Shown here: in pieces, positions 15,997-24,809 of the stretch | Layout: each line of letters begins with the position of its first letter | Position numbering within the stretch: position 1 is the first letter of the stretch | NCBI GenBank assembly: GCA_031553775.1 | Contig: JAVBLA010000017.1 | Span: 1-64,000 of the forward strand | Length of the DNA: 64,000 bases | Direction of reading: 5' to 3' | DNA from: JAISFI01 sp031553775 | GTDB lineage: Bacteria > Bacteroidota > Bacteroidia > Bacteroidales > Azobacteroidaceae | Position numbers and translations under genes: made by a program | Notes under the pieces: model-generated | What the model was told of the DNA's origin: nothing | What the model saw: only the letters and a program-made list of their open reading frames with translations | The model's database searches: none

Positions 15997-17403
15997 ATGG
16001 GTGGTTTTTTCGGAACGATTTCCAATAAAGAATGTATCAACGACCTCTTCTACGGAACAGATTATAATTCCCATATGGGAACTAAACGGGGAGGGTTGGT
16101 TACATGGACTGAAAACGGCCTGAAACGTTCGATCCACAACCTGGAAAATTCCTATTTCAGAGGAAAATTTGAATCCGATCTGGGAAAATTTACGGGTAAA
16201 TCGGGGATAGGTATCATTAGTGATACGGACCCGCAACCGATGGTAATGAATTCACGCCTGGGTAAATATGCGGTGGTAACCGTTGCCCGGGTGAATAATA
16301 TGGACGAACTGGAAACCGGATTACTGGAGCGCGGAAAGCATTTTACGGAAATGAGTTCGGGTAAAACCAATCAAACCGAATTGATTTCTCTCCTGATCGA
16401 CGAAGGACGGACTTTTGTCGAAGGAATCGAAAATATGTACAACCGCATACAAGGCTCATGTACCTTGTTGATCCTAACGGAAAAAGGAATTATTGCCGCC
16501 CGCGATAAACTCGGAAGAATTCCGGTCGTATTGGGTAAAAAGGCCGGAGCCATGGCGGTTTCAAATGAACCCTGCGGGTTTCCCAACCTGGGATATGAAA
16601 TCGAATACAATATGGGTCCCGGAGAAATCGTACTGATCAACGACAGCGGATTTATCCAGCTTCGCAAACCGGATAAAAAACGGCAGATCTGTTCTTTCTT
16701 ATGGGTCTATTACGGATATCCTGTCTCGGAATATGAAGGGATCAATGTGGATGAGGTCCGCAACAATGGGGGACGGGAAATGGCCAGAACAGACGATCTG
16801 GAAGTGGATTTTGTTTCCGGAATTCCGGATTCCGGAATCGGCCATGCTTTAGGGTATGCGGAAGGAAAAGGAGTACCCTACCGTCGTGCATTCATTAAAT
16901 ATACACCTACCTGGCCCAGAAGTTTTACGCCTGCCCGGCAGGAGCAACGGGAATTAGTGGCTAAAATGAAGCTAATACCCAACCGTGCTTTGTTACGGGG
17001 TAAAAGAGTAATTTTTTGTGATGATTCTATTGTCCGGGGTACCCAGTTAAAAGACAATGTAAACATTTTGTACGGATACGGAGCGAAAGAGGTGCATATG
17101 CGCATTGCCTGTCCTCCATTGTTATATCCATGCCCATTTCTGAACTTCACCGCTTCCAAATCACATTTGGAACTGATTACCCGCCGGATTATCAAAGACC
17201 TGGAAGGAAGCGATGACAAAGATCTGGATCAATATGTGCAGACCGGTTCGGAAAAATATGAAAAAATGGTGGATTGTATCCGGACGCAACTCAATATCAC
17301 TACATTGAAATTCAATACTCTGGAGAACCTGGTCAAATCCATCGGCCTTCCTAAAGAAGACCTGTGTACCCATTGCTGGGACGGTACCAGTTACTTCAGA
17401 TAA
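15997..17403 (+). CDS. Amidophosphoribosyltransferase-like protein lacking the catalytic cysteine
   Basis: PurF family, 468 aa: N-terminal class II glutamine amidotransferase domain (1 to about 220) plus C-terminal phosphoribosyltransferase domain. The PRPP loop is intact (VIFCDDSIVRGTQ, about 345-357), as are PDSGIGHALGYAEGKGVPY and FTPARQEQRE. All four cysteines that hold the Fe-S cluster in Bacillus-type PurF seem present: QICSFLWVYYG, LYPCPF, and the CTHC pair near the C-terminus. However, the protein starts MGGFFGTI where active enzymes start (M)CGI, so the glutamine-hydrolysing Cys is Gly. There is no upstream in-frame start that would restore it. It may use free ammonia or a separate glutaminase, or have a changed role. 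It is followed 44 bases later by pepT. Confidence 0.85.
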   Translation: MGGFFGTISNKECINDLFYGTDYNSHMGTKRGGLVTWTENGLKRSIHNLENSYFRGKFESDLGKFTGKSGIGIISDTDPQPMVMNSRLGKYAVVTVARVNNMDELETGLLERGKHFTEMSSGKTNQTELISLLIDEGRTFVEGIENMYNRIQGSCTLLILTEKGIIAARDKLGRIPVVLGKKAGAMAVSNEPCGFPNLGYEIEYNMGPGEIVLINDSGFIQLRKPDKKRQICSFLWVYYGYPVSEYEGINVDEVRNNGGREMARTDDLEVDFVSGIPDSGIGHALGYAEGKGVPYRRAFIKYTPTWPRSFTPARQEQRELVAKMKLIPNRALLRGKRVIFCDDSIVRGTQLKDNVNILYGYGAKEVHMRIACPPLLYPCPFLNFTASKSHLELITRRIIKDLEGSDDKDLDQYVQTGSEKYEKMVDCIRTQLNITTLKFNTLENLVKSIGLPKEDLCTHCWDGTSYFR

Positions 17404-17447
17404 TATAAGAGAACAAATATTTTTTCACTTTTCATTTTTCACTTATT

Positions 17448-18668
17448 ATGAATGTGACAGACAGATTCCTCAAGTATGTATCTTTCGATACCCAATCGGA
17501 CGAAAGTACAGGCACAACTCCCAGTACCGGCAAACAAATGATCCTTGCCAGGGAATTGGAAAAAGAACTCCGTGACATGGGACTGACGGAGATTTCACTG
17601 GATGAACATGCCTACATGATGGCAACACTTCCGGCCAATACTTCGGAAAATCTTCCCGTGATCGGTTTTATCGCTCATATGGATACTAGTCCGGATATGT
17701 CAGGAAAAGATGTAAAGCCTCGTATTGTAGCAAAATACGATGGTTCGGTTATTGTATTGAATGAAACAGAACGGGTCTGTCTTTCACCTTCTGATTTTCC
17801 GGAATTACTGCATTATGTTGGGCAGGACCTGATCGTAACCGATGGGACAACTTTGCTGGGCGCTGATGATAAAGCGGGCATTGCTGAAATTATAACTGCT
17901 GTTTGTTATTTGCAGGAACATCCGGAAATCAAACACGGAAAAGTGCGGATCGCTTTTACCCCGGACGAAGAAATTGGCATGGGAGCTTCCAAATTCGATG
18001 TGGAACGCTTCGGATGCGATTGGGCTTATACTATGGATGGTGGTGAAATAGGTGAGCTGGAATACGAAAACTTCAATGCAGCCGCAGCTAAAGTCATATT
18101 CAAGGGAAGAAATGTTCATCCGGGCTACGCTAAGAACAAAATGATCAATGCGATGCATTTAGCCATGCAGTTCAATAGCATGCTTCCGGCAGAACAGCGT
18201 CCGGAACATACCGAAAAATATGAAGGATTTTTTCACCTGACCCATATGGAGGGGACCGTGGAAAATGCGGAAATCTCATACATCATCCGGGATCATGATA
18301 AAGATATTTTTGAAAATAGGATTAAAAAATTACAAGAGATAGCTGCCTTCATGAACATTCTCCATCCGGAATCCGTTCAATTGGAAATCCGTCAGCAATA
18401 CAAGAATATGAGGGAAATCATCGAACCCCGCATGCATATTGTCGACCTGGCATTCCGGGCTATGGAAGCGGTAGGAGTAAAGCCGCAGGTCAAAGCGATC
18501 CGTGGAGGAACCGATGGTTCGCAGCTTTCTTTCAAAGGCTTGCCTTGTCCGAATATTTTTGCCGGAGGTTTGAACTTTCACGGAAAATATGAATTCATCC
18601 CGGTTCCATCGATGGAAAAAGCAGTAGAAGTTATAGTGAAAATTATAGAATTAACACCCCAAAAGTAA
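17448..18668 (+). CDS. pepT: Peptidase T (tripeptide aminopeptidase)
   Basis: Zinc aminopeptidase of the M20B family that removes the N-terminal residue from tripeptides in the cytoplasm. Length 406 aa is standard. Metal and catalytic residues are visible: GFIAHMDTSPD (His ligand and Asp), GADDKAG (bridging Asp), FTPDEEIGMGASKFD (Glu general base), MDGGEIGELEYENF (Asp ligand), and the C-terminal FAGGLNFHGKYEF (His ligand). RGGTDGSQLSFKGLPCPN is the usual PepT segment. The leader contains a CACTTTTCATTTTTCAC repeat. Its stop shares one base with the gcvT start (TAATG), so the genes are translationally coupled. Confidence 0.95.
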   Translation: MNVTDRFLKYVSFDTQSDESTGTTPSTGKQMILARELEKELRDMGLTEISLDEHAYMMATLPANTSENLPVIGFIAHMDTSPDMSGKDVKPRIVAKYDGSVIVLNETERVCLSPSDFPELLHYVGQDLIVTDGTTLLGADDKAGIAEIITAVCYLQEHPEIKHGKVRIAFTPDEEIGMGASKFDVERFGCDWAYTMDGGEIGELEYENFNAAAAKVIFKGRNVHPGYAKNKMINAMHLAMQFNSMLPAEQRPEHTEKYEGFFHLTHMEGTVENAEISYIIRDHDKDIFENRIKKLQEIAAFMNILHPESVQLEIRQQYKNMREIIEPRMHIVDLAFRAMEAVGVKPQVKAIRGGTDGSQLSFKGLPCPNIFAGGLNFHGKYEFIPVPSMEKAVEVIVKIIELTPQK

Positions 18669-19756
18669 TGAAACAAACACCCTTCACCCGCATTCACGAA
18701 TCACTCGGTGCGAAAATGCATGAGTTTGCAGGTTATAACATGCCTATCGAATATTCCGGTATTATCGACGAACATATGACTGTTTGTAATGCAGTCGGCG
18801 TTTTCGACGTTTCCCATATGGGCGAATTTTGGGTGAAAGGCCCGCAGGCATTGCCGTTTCTTCAAAAAATCACAACGAACAATGTATCTGTCATTCCTTT
18901 AGGAAAAGCGCAATACACTTGTTTTACAAACGAGAACGGCGGAATTATCGACGATTTACTGGTGTATCATGTTGAGCCGGAAAAATATATGCTGGTAGTC
19001 AATGCTTCCAATATTGAAAAAGACTGGCAATGGTGTAAGCAACAGAATACGGAAGATGCATTGCTGGATAATGCTTCTAACCATACAGCGCAATTGGCTA
19101 TACAAGGTCCTAAAGCGCAGGATGTTTTGCAAAAACTGACAGATATTGACTTGTCTTCTATTCCTTATTATGGCTTTCAAATAGGAAAAATAGCAGGATT
19201 AGACGATGTAATTATTTCCAATACAGGCTATACGGGAGCCGGCGGATTCGAACTGTATTTTTATCCGGCTTTCGGAGAACAGTTATGGAATGCTATTTTT
19301 GAAGCAGGAGCCGGATATGGTATCAAGCCCATCGGATTGGGAGCCCGTGATACCCTTCGCCTGGAAATGGGTTTCTGTCTCTATGGCAATGATCTGAGCG
19401 ATAATACCTCTCCTTTGGAAGCCGGCTTAGGCTGGATCACCAAATTTGTAGATGGTAAGAATTTTACCGCCAGAGGCATCCTCGAAAAACAAAAAACCGA
19501 AGGTGTTTCCCGTAAATTGTGTGGATTTGTGTTGCAGGAAAGGGGTATTCCGCGCCATGATTATGAAATTGTCAATGGAACCGGGGAAATTATTGGTTCG
19601 GTAACTTCCGGAACCATGTCGCCCACTACCAAAGAAGGAATAGGCCTGGGTTATGTTCAAACTCCTTATGCAACAATTGGTACGGAAATTTTTATCCGAA
19701 TCCGGAATAAGGATATTCCGGCTAAAGTGGTGAAACCGCCGTTCAGGAAAAATTAA
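18668..19756 (+). CDS. gcvT: Glycine cleavage system T protein (aminomethyltransferase)
   Basis: Transfers the methylene group of the aminomethyl-lipoyl H protein to tetrahydrofolate, releasing ammonia, in the glycine cleavage system. Length 362 aa is typical. Motifs: HESLGAKMHEFAGYNMPIEY, VFDVSHMGEFWVKG, NENGGIIDDLLVYH (folate-site Asp), YMLVVNASN, SNTGYTGAGGFELY, IGLGARDTLRLEMGFCLYGNDL and SGTMSPTTKEGIGLGYV. It starts inside the pepT stop codon. No gcvH or gcvP genes are in the window, so the rest of the system must be elsewhere. The fhs gene at 51.9-53.6 kb is in the same one-carbon pathway but is not linked. Confidence 0.96.
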   Translation: MKQTPFTRIHESLGAKMHEFAGYNMPIEYSGIIDEHMTVCNAVGVFDVSHMGEFWVKGPQALPFLQKITTNNVSVIPLGKAQYTCFTNENGGIIDDLLVYHVEPEKYMLVVNASNIEKDWQWCKQQNTEDALLDNASNHTAQLAIQGPKAQDVLQKLTDIDLSSIPYYGFQIGKIAGLDDVIISNTGYTGAGGFELYFYPAFGEQLWNAIFEAGAGYGIKPIGLGARDTLRLEMGFCLYGNDLSDNTSPLEAGLGWITKFVDGKNFTARGILEKQKTEGVSRKLCGFVLQERGIPRHDYEIVNGTGEIIGSVTSGTMSPTTKEGIGLGYVQTPYATIGTEIFIRIRNKDIPAKVVKPPFRKN

Positions 19757-19873
19757 GAGTTAAGAGTTAAGAGCTGGGATTCTTCGAATCCCGTATGTCA
19801 ATCATCAGTTCAAAACCTCTATAGAGTAAAAGAACTACTGTTTCAAATACCGCATTAATTCTTAACTCTTAAT
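19752..19873. terminator. Long A/T stem between convergent gcvT and DHOD-like genes
   Basis: TTAAGAG-type repeats form arms at 19752-19769 and 19856-19873 that pair over 17 of 18 bases around an 86-base centre. Lying between two convergent genes, this is probably a bidirectional transcription end, or just a pair of mobile-looking intergenic repeats. Confidence 0.45.
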
Positions 19874-19886
19874 TCTTAACTAAATT

Positions 19887-20864
19887 TCAATCTCTATTAG
19901 AAAAATACTTCATAAACTGCACCCTCTCATACATAGCTGCGTCAGGAATATTGGCATAGTTTAGTTTACCTTTGAAGTCCGGGATAGATTGGTAGTTCAT
20001 AGAGCCCATCCATTCCTTCATACTGGTAAGCATTTGAGCAATTACTTCGTTTCCGTGTTGATATACAGCGGAACAAACCTGAACGGCAGAAGAGCCGGCT
20101 AAGAGGCATTTGATAACGTCTTCCCAGTCGTGTACGCCGGTAGAAGCCGCTAAATTTACTTGCGGTACAATGCCCGATACAATACCTGTCCAACGCAGAG
20201 TATCTCCCAGTGAACCATCCGTGCTGAATACCCTTCCTGAAGTCATCTGTAAAGAGTGAATGTTAATATCCGGTTGATAGAAGCGGTTGAAAAGAACAAC
20301 GGCTGCAGCTCCGTTTGCATATAAATTATACACGACATCCGGGATATTCTCAAAGAATTTTCCCATTTTAATGATCACCGGAATATTTGTTCTTTCTTTC
20401 ACACATTTCAGGATCTCGATATATTGTTTTTCCAAACGATCGGCACCATCATGGATTTTTGTATCGATCGAAAATATATTGAGTTCAAGTGCGTCTGCTC
20501 CGGCTATTTCTATCTGCCGGGCAAAATCTATCCAGGAATCTACCTTGTAGCAATTAACACTGGCTATAATGGGAATCGAACACTGCTGTTTGGATTCGCG
20601 GATCAGTTGAATATAATCTTCAACCTGGTTTCCCCTGACATAACTACGGATGTAATCTGAAGCCTCCGGATAATCGGTTCCTTCCAGCATATTGTCTGAC
20701 AACATGGAAATCTGTTCTTCAAAAAGCGATTTGAGAACAATGGCTCCGGCCCCTGCTTTTTCCATGGCTTTGTTTTTTTCTGCCTGGTTTGTAAGGCCTG
20801 AACTGCCGATGATAATAGGATTCCTTAAAGTCAATCCGGCATATCTTGTACTTAAATCCATCAT
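19887..20864 (-). CDS. Dihydroorotate dehydrogenase-like FMN oxidoreductase
   Basis: TIM-barrel flavoprotein of about 325 aa related to class 1 dihydroorotate dehydrogenase. MDLSTRYAGLTLRNPIIIGSS at the N-terminus, the AGAGAIVLKSLFEEQI segment, IPVIIKMGKFFEN (phosphate-binding Lys), and AASTGVHDWEDVIKCLLAGSSAVQVCSA (FMN phosphate site) fit the family. In true DHOD the active-site loop reads N.SCPN. Here the equivalent LELNIFSID has no Cys and no PN, so the usual reaction is doubtful. No pyrimidine genes are adjacent. Start set at 20864 (MMDLS) because the promoter at 20892-20922 rules out the ORF's first Met at 20894. Confidence 0.8.
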   Translation of the reverse strand: MMDLSTRYAGLTLRNPIIIGSSGLTNQAEKNKAMEKAGAGAIVLKSLFEEQISMLSDNMLEGTDYPEASDYIRSYVRGNQVEDYIQLIRESKQQCSIPIIASVNCYKVDSWIDFARQIEIAGADALELNIFSIDTKIHDGADRLEKQYIEILKCVKERTNIPVIIKMGKFFENIPDVVYNLYANGAAAVVLFNRFYQPDINIHSLQMTSGRVFSTDGSLGDTLRWTGIVSGIVPQVNLAASTGVHDWEDVIKCLLAGSSAVQVCSAVYQHGNEVIAQMLTSMKEWMGSMNYQSIPDFKGKLNYANIPDAAMYERVQFMKYFSNRD

Positions 20865-20891
20865 AATTTTCTTTTTATAGGTTGAATCCGG

Positions 20892-20922
20892 CAAATGTAT
20901 AAAATATATTCCGAATTACAAA
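20892..20922 (-). promoter_or_regulatory. Promoter of the DHOD-like gene
   Basis: The reverse strand has -33 TTTG (20919-20922) and -7 TACATTTG (20892-20899) with a 19-base spacer, a full match to the Bacteroidota consensus. It decides the start codon at 20864. Confidence 0.55.
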
Positions 20923-20924
20923 TA

Positions 20925-21593
20925 TCAATAGTTCCTGTTTCCGAAAATACTGCTCCCGATCCGGATCAGGGTACTTCCGGAATCAATAGCAATCCGGTAA
21001 TCTTCACTCATTCCCATAGATAATTCCCTAAAATTGTTATCCCCTTGGAAATAAGTCTCTTGAGTCTCCCGGAAAAAAGAAGCAAGTCCTTCGTATTCAG
21101 AAAGGATCTGCTGTTCATTCCCGGTAAATGTAGCCATTCCCATAAGTCCGCAAATACAGATATTTTTACACCTTTTCCATGCTCCTGAAGAAAAATAATC
21201 CCGGCACTCATCATACGAGAAGCCGAATTTTGTCTCTTCCGAAGCAATATGGATCTGCAATAATACACGAATCACCCGTTGAACTCTCTGCGCCTGCCTG
21301 TCTATCTCTTCCAAAAGCCTCTCGCTATCCACACTATGAATCAGGTCGACAAAAGGAACGATATACTTGATTTTATTGGTTTGCAGGTGTCCGATGAAGT
21401 GCCATTGAATATCTTTCGGCAATACCTCATATTTAGCGGTTAATTCCTGCGCTTTACTCTCTCCGAATATCCTTTGCCCGGCATTGTATGCTTCCAGTAT
21501 GGAAGTCGCCGGGTGAAACTTCGAAACTGCCACCAAATGCACATGGGGAGGAAGTTCCCGAAGTATTCCTGTAATATTGGAAGAAATACTCAC
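20925..21593 (-). CDS. yggS: YggS family PLP-binding protein (PLP homeostasis)
   Basis: Pyridoxal-phosphate-binding protein of the YggS/PLPBP family, which keeps free PLP in balance and has no known catalytic activity. Length 222 aa is normal. Motifs: LVAVSKFHP (Lys that holds PLP), RIFGESKAQEL (family GEN/YVQE region with Ser here), IQWHFIGHLQTNKIKYI (hallmark HFIG.LQ.NK), IHSVDSERL, KFGFSYDEC and LSMGMSEDYRIAIDSGSTLIRIGSSIFG (phosphate site). It lies 9 bases after the DUF4494 gene on the same strand and is the last gene of the glgA-like operon. Confidence 0.93.
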   Translation of the reverse strand: MSISSNITGILRELPPHVHLVAVSKFHPATSILEAYNAGQRIFGESKAQELTAKYEVLPKDIQWHFIGHLQTNKIKYIVPFVDLIHSVDSERLLEEIDRQAQRVQRVIRVLLQIHIASEETKFGFSYDECRDYFSSGAWKRCKNICICGLMGMATFTGNEQQILSEYEGLASFFRETQETYFQGDNNFRELSMGMSEDYRIAIDSGSTLIRIGSSIFGNRNY

Positions 21594-21602
21594 GATAAAT
21601 TA

Positions 21603-22055
21603 TTATTGTTCTTTTTTAGTATCTTTAGCATCTGCGGAAAAAGGAAATACATCCATTAAAGGACTTTCGGTAACCGATGCGATTACATAATCTGCCATTG
21701 TTCCTTTCATTCCGGCTTCCACTACGGCAATTGCTTCTTTGATATCGGAAGCCTGTGACAGCATGTTGACTGCTGTTTTCTTTTCTGCTCCGCTCTTCTC
21801 GTCAAGTGTAATGAAATATAATTTCACCCTGTAATAACGATCGCCTGCTTCGTTGAAAAATATTTCGTTCAGGCGCGCCCGCTTGATATCGGCTATGGTA
21901 AACTCACCGCTGAGGTACGGTTTGATTTCTTCGATAATCCGGGCTTCCGCTTCGGTAAAAGACAAGGCATCTACCAGATAAGGCTCCGTAACCTTTTTCT
22001 GGACACCATTTTCCATTGTTTTTTCGTAATTGACTTTGCACTCAAACCAATTCAT
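21603..22055 (-). CDS. DUF4494 domain-containing protein
   Basis: Small cytosolic protein of 150 aa belonging to the Bacteroidota family DUF4494: MNWFECKVNYEKTMENG, then EPYLVDALSFTEAEARI, DIKRARLNEIFFN, RYYRVKLYFITLDEKSGAEKKT and YVIASVTESPLMDVFPF, all in the expected order. No catalytic motif is evident and the function is unknown. It sits between yihY-like and yggS genes with short gaps (38 and 9 bases), so it is part of one transcript. The pairing with YggS is often seen in this phylum, as far as I recall. Confidence 0.85.
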   Translation of the reverse strand: MNWFECKVNYEKTMENGVQKKVTEPYLVDALSFTEAEARIIEEIKPYLSGEFTIADIKRARLNEIFFNEAGDRYYRVKLYFITLDEKSGAEKKTAVNMLSQASDIKEAIAVVEAGMKGTMADYVIASVTESPLMDVFPFSADAKDTKKEQ

Positions 22056-22093
22056 ATATACTGATTATTAAATGATTAAACAGATTGTAATTT

Positions 22094-23428
22094 TTATACG
22101 ATGTCTTTCACCAACAGGTCCTGGTTATTCATGACCATATCGGCTTTAGCCTGTAGGATTGTATTCCATTGATTTTTCAATAAACCTTCCTTATCAATCT
22201 TGAAGTATTCGGAACCGGATTGATCTATTTTAGTGAGTACTCCTCCAACTGTAATCTTGTGGATATCTATAGAAGGTTGGAAACGAAGAACATTTTTCTC
22301 TTCATCCGGTACTTCATTGATAAAATGCAATTCTGTTAATTCGAAAAGAATCTCGGAAGTAAGACGTGTCGGAATTTTGTAATCGGCAGAAATCTCAGTA
22401 GCTGTGTAGGGCTGGTCTCCGGTTTCAAAACGTTTAATGATAAAAGAAAGGATGGAAAGAGTCAGAAAATCTTTATATCTCCGGGTGATATTCTGACTGT
22501 CGGCTTCAAATTCATATGCACGGATATTCTGGCTGGCATAAGCGATTTCAGCACCTAACAGGCAGATTAACCAGGAAAGCTGCAACCAGAGTAGGAGTAG
22601 GGGTAAGGCAGCGAAACTTCCGTAAATAGCACCATATTTGGATACCCAGATTTGCCCGCTGATATACATGTACTGAAAAATCTGGAAAGCAATCCCGGCG
22701 AAGATCCCGGCATAAAAAGCATGTTTGAACTTCACCTTGGTGTTAGGTAAAAATACATAAATACCGGTAAACATCATTATAGTCAGCAAAAATGGAGCTA
22801 CATTGATGATAATTTCCAGAAAAGGAGTAAACAAATGATATTCACTCAGGGGCGTAAAAATCGTAGATACAAAAATAGATAGACCGGAAGAGCATATAAT
22901 AAACACAGGAACCAAAAGCATCACAGAAAAATAGTCTGTTACTTTCCTGTAATACGACCGGCCTTTTTTGACCATCCAGATTTCATTGAAGCTTTTTTCT
23001 ATATTGGAAATCAAACTGATTACAGTCCATAAGAGGAGGACGATACCGATTCCGACAAATACGCCGCCTTTTACCTGCACCATGTAAGAATCAACAAATC
23101 CTAACATTTTTTGCAGAACTTCTTTTTGCCCGGGAAAGTAATTTACCAGTTGACTTTCTATAATATTATTAAATCCGAATCCCCTGGCAATGGAGAGCAA
23201 AATTGCCAATATCGGGACAATGGATAACAACGTACTGTATGTCAGCGCCGAAGCTTTTCGTTGCAGGTTGTCTTCTTCGAAACGCCTGATCGCAAGTGAA
23301 ATTGTTTTTAAAAAATTATAGCCCGTTTGTCGCATACCTTTCACTTCGGCATCTGTAATACGCCAGATGTCGACCGTGATAAATTTCCACAGATCGGATA
23401 ATTGTTGAGGTATATCTTTCAGGGCCAT
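22094..23428 (-). CDS. YihY/BrkB family inner-membrane protein
   Basis: Integral membrane protein of 444 aa. The YihY domain (about residues 35-300) has six helices: ASALTYSTLLSIVPILAILLSIARGFG (hallmark ALTY..LLSIVP), GVFVGIGIVLLLWTVISLI, DYFSVMLLVPVFIICSSGLSIFV, FLLTIMMFTGIYVFLPN, HAFYAGIFAGIAFQIFQYMYI and LPLLLLWLQLSWLICLLGAEIAYA. The extra 140 residues contain a winged-helix-like segment (PTRLTSEILFELTELHFINEVPDEE) absent from the shorter homologues. Once called ribonuclease BN by mistake, the family's real role is unsettled. Its start lies 4 bases after the DUF4270 gene stop. Confidence 0.9.
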   Translation of the reverse strand: MALKDIPQQLSDLWKFITVDIWRITDAEVKGMRQTGYNFLKTISLAIRRFEEDNLQRKASALTYSTLLSIVPILAILLSIARGFGFNNIIESQLVNYFPGQKEVLQKMLGFVDSYMVQVKGGVFVGIGIVLLLWTVISLISNIEKSFNEIWMVKKGRSYYRKVTDYFSVMLLVPVFIICSSGLSIFVSTIFTPLSEYHLFTPFLEIIINVAPFLLTIMMFTGIYVFLPNTKVKFKHAFYAGIFAGIAFQIFQYMYISGQIWVSKYGAIYGSFAALPLLLLWLQLSWLICLLGAEIAYASQNIRAYEFEADSQNITRRYKDFLTLSILSFIIKRFETGDQPYTATEISADYKIPTRLTSEILFELTELHFINEVPDEEKNVLRFQPSIDIHKITVGGVLTKIDQSGSEYFKIDKEGLLKNQWNTILQAKADMVMNNQDLLVKDIV

Positions 23429-23432
23429 GATG

Positions 23433-24809
23433 TTATTTCCGGGAGATATCCGAACTTAATATCAGGAGACGGAGATGATCTTTATCTGTCCGCAATTTAA
23501 CGCCGGATGGAGTAATATCATATGCGGTATTGGTTATATACGAATATGCCGAACTCCCGTATTGAATGGTAGAACTCACTTCTTTGATCGGAACAAGCAC
23601 AACATTCAGTTCATTGAGTCCTTCACTGATTCCCTTTCTGATCATGGCGGATATATCTCCGAAATTGTAAGTGTAACTGCTATATGCAGCCCTATATGAA
23701 GTAGGAGATGCTACCGATGTATGCTTATTGGCAAAGAAGTTTTCCAAAGAATCACTGCGAATCAGCATCAATGTGGAAGGCGGATCAAGAGCATATTTCC
23801 AATCATCTTTTGGAAGGGCAGACAGCGACAACAATACACTGTTAATTTGCCTGGTACCTATTTTGCCTGCGATATCTCCCAGAGGAATGGTATATTGAGT
23901 ATATACACCTGCCGGAGCTTTGATATAACTGGTATCCCTGCCTGTAATATCGATCGGGAACTGTTCATCTCCGTCTTTGTATTGGCAGGACTGCATCACA
24001 TCGCTTGTGGCATATATTATAGCCGTAGAGTCTCTTAAATTTTCATCTTTCAGGTATTTGTATCTGAAAACCATTTCGATAATCTTAACCGGAAGGACGC
24101 TTCCTGTGGAAGATGTGGTAGTATAAAGGCCCGGGAAAAATGTCCGGAAAGAAGAAATATTATCGAAAGCATTCGGAGAACCTTTGGCCCATTCATCGAA
24201 AAATGCCTTTCCGATCGGAACCCCGTTTATTTTTCCACTGGAAATATCTACTTTAACCATACCGTACGACCTTGCATTATATAGAGAATCCTTAAGACTC
24301 AGATCGCGGGCAGTATATGGAGTACTTCCCCAAAGTGTGTTCATATTGGCTAATCCCGAAAGGTCGGTATCTGTATACCGGTATTGTGCTATATGATTGT
24401 TGTATTCCTGTTTAGCTGGATATACCATTGCTTTCATAGGTGCAATAGAGTCTCCGTACCATGAGTCTTTCAGATACAAGTAATAGACGGATACCGTATC
24501 GATAGATTGCATATTTTCATCGAACAGATCTTTCGGCGGATAAAACTGATTGATGAAATCTGCTTTCAGAGAGCCAAAAAACCGGTCATAAAAACTTCCC
24601 ATCAAAAATACATTGACATTGGGATCAAATCTAACCATATCGGCTTTGATGGTGGTGACATAATTTTGCATGAAAATAGTATCCGGATAAACGGATACAT
24701 TATCACCCCCCGGTTTTGTTCCCAAACCTACTGAATTTAAATCATCGTCACAGGAAGATGTAATAATCAACAATGAAAACAAACTGAAAATCAGACTTTT
24801 ATATTTCAT
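23433..24809 (-). CDS. DUF4270 lipoprotein
   Basis: Lipoprotein of 458 aa. Signal MKYKSLIFSLFSLLIITSSC with Cys20, followed directly by DDDLN, an acidic patch of the kind that directs Bacteroidota lipoproteins to the cell surface. The DUF4270 features follow: NSVGLGTKPGGDNVSVYPDTIFMQNYVTTIKAD, then FLMGSFYDRFFGSLKADFINQFYPP and a long strand-rich domain with FPIDITGRDT and TQYTIPLGDIAGK. Function unknown. Its first four bases overlap the stop of the glycogen-synthase-domain gene (ATGA), so they are translationally coupled, an arrangement conserved in the phylum. Confidence 0.88.
   Translation of the reverse strand: MKYKSLIFSLFSLLIITSSCDDDLNSVGLGTKPGGDNVSVYPDTIFMQNYVTTIKADMVRFDPNVNVFLMGSFYDRFFGSLKADFINQFYPPKDLFDENMQSIDTVSVYYLYLKDSWYGDSIAPMKAMVYPAKQEYNNHIAQYRYTDTDLSGLANMNTLWGSTPYTARDLSLKDSLYNARSYGMVKVDISSGKINGVPIGKAFFDEWAKGSPNAFDNISSFRTFFPGLYTTTSSTGSVLPVKIIEMVFRYKYLKDENLRDSTAIIYATSDVMQSCQYKDGDEQFPIDITGRDTSYIKAPAGVYTQYTIPLGDIAGKIGTRQINSVLLSLSALPKDDWKYALDPPSTLMLIRSDSLENFFANKHTSVASPTSYRAAYSSYTYNFGDISAMIRKGISEGLNELNVVLVPIKEVSSTIQYGSSAYSYITNTAYDITPSGVKLRTDKDHLRLLILSSDISRK

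Noticed and set aside
15842..16123. 93-codon frame between pfp and the PurF-like gene
   Set aside because: It crosses the inverted repeat and translates the A/T repeat, and its end overlaps the PurF-like start in another frame. No recognizable protein.
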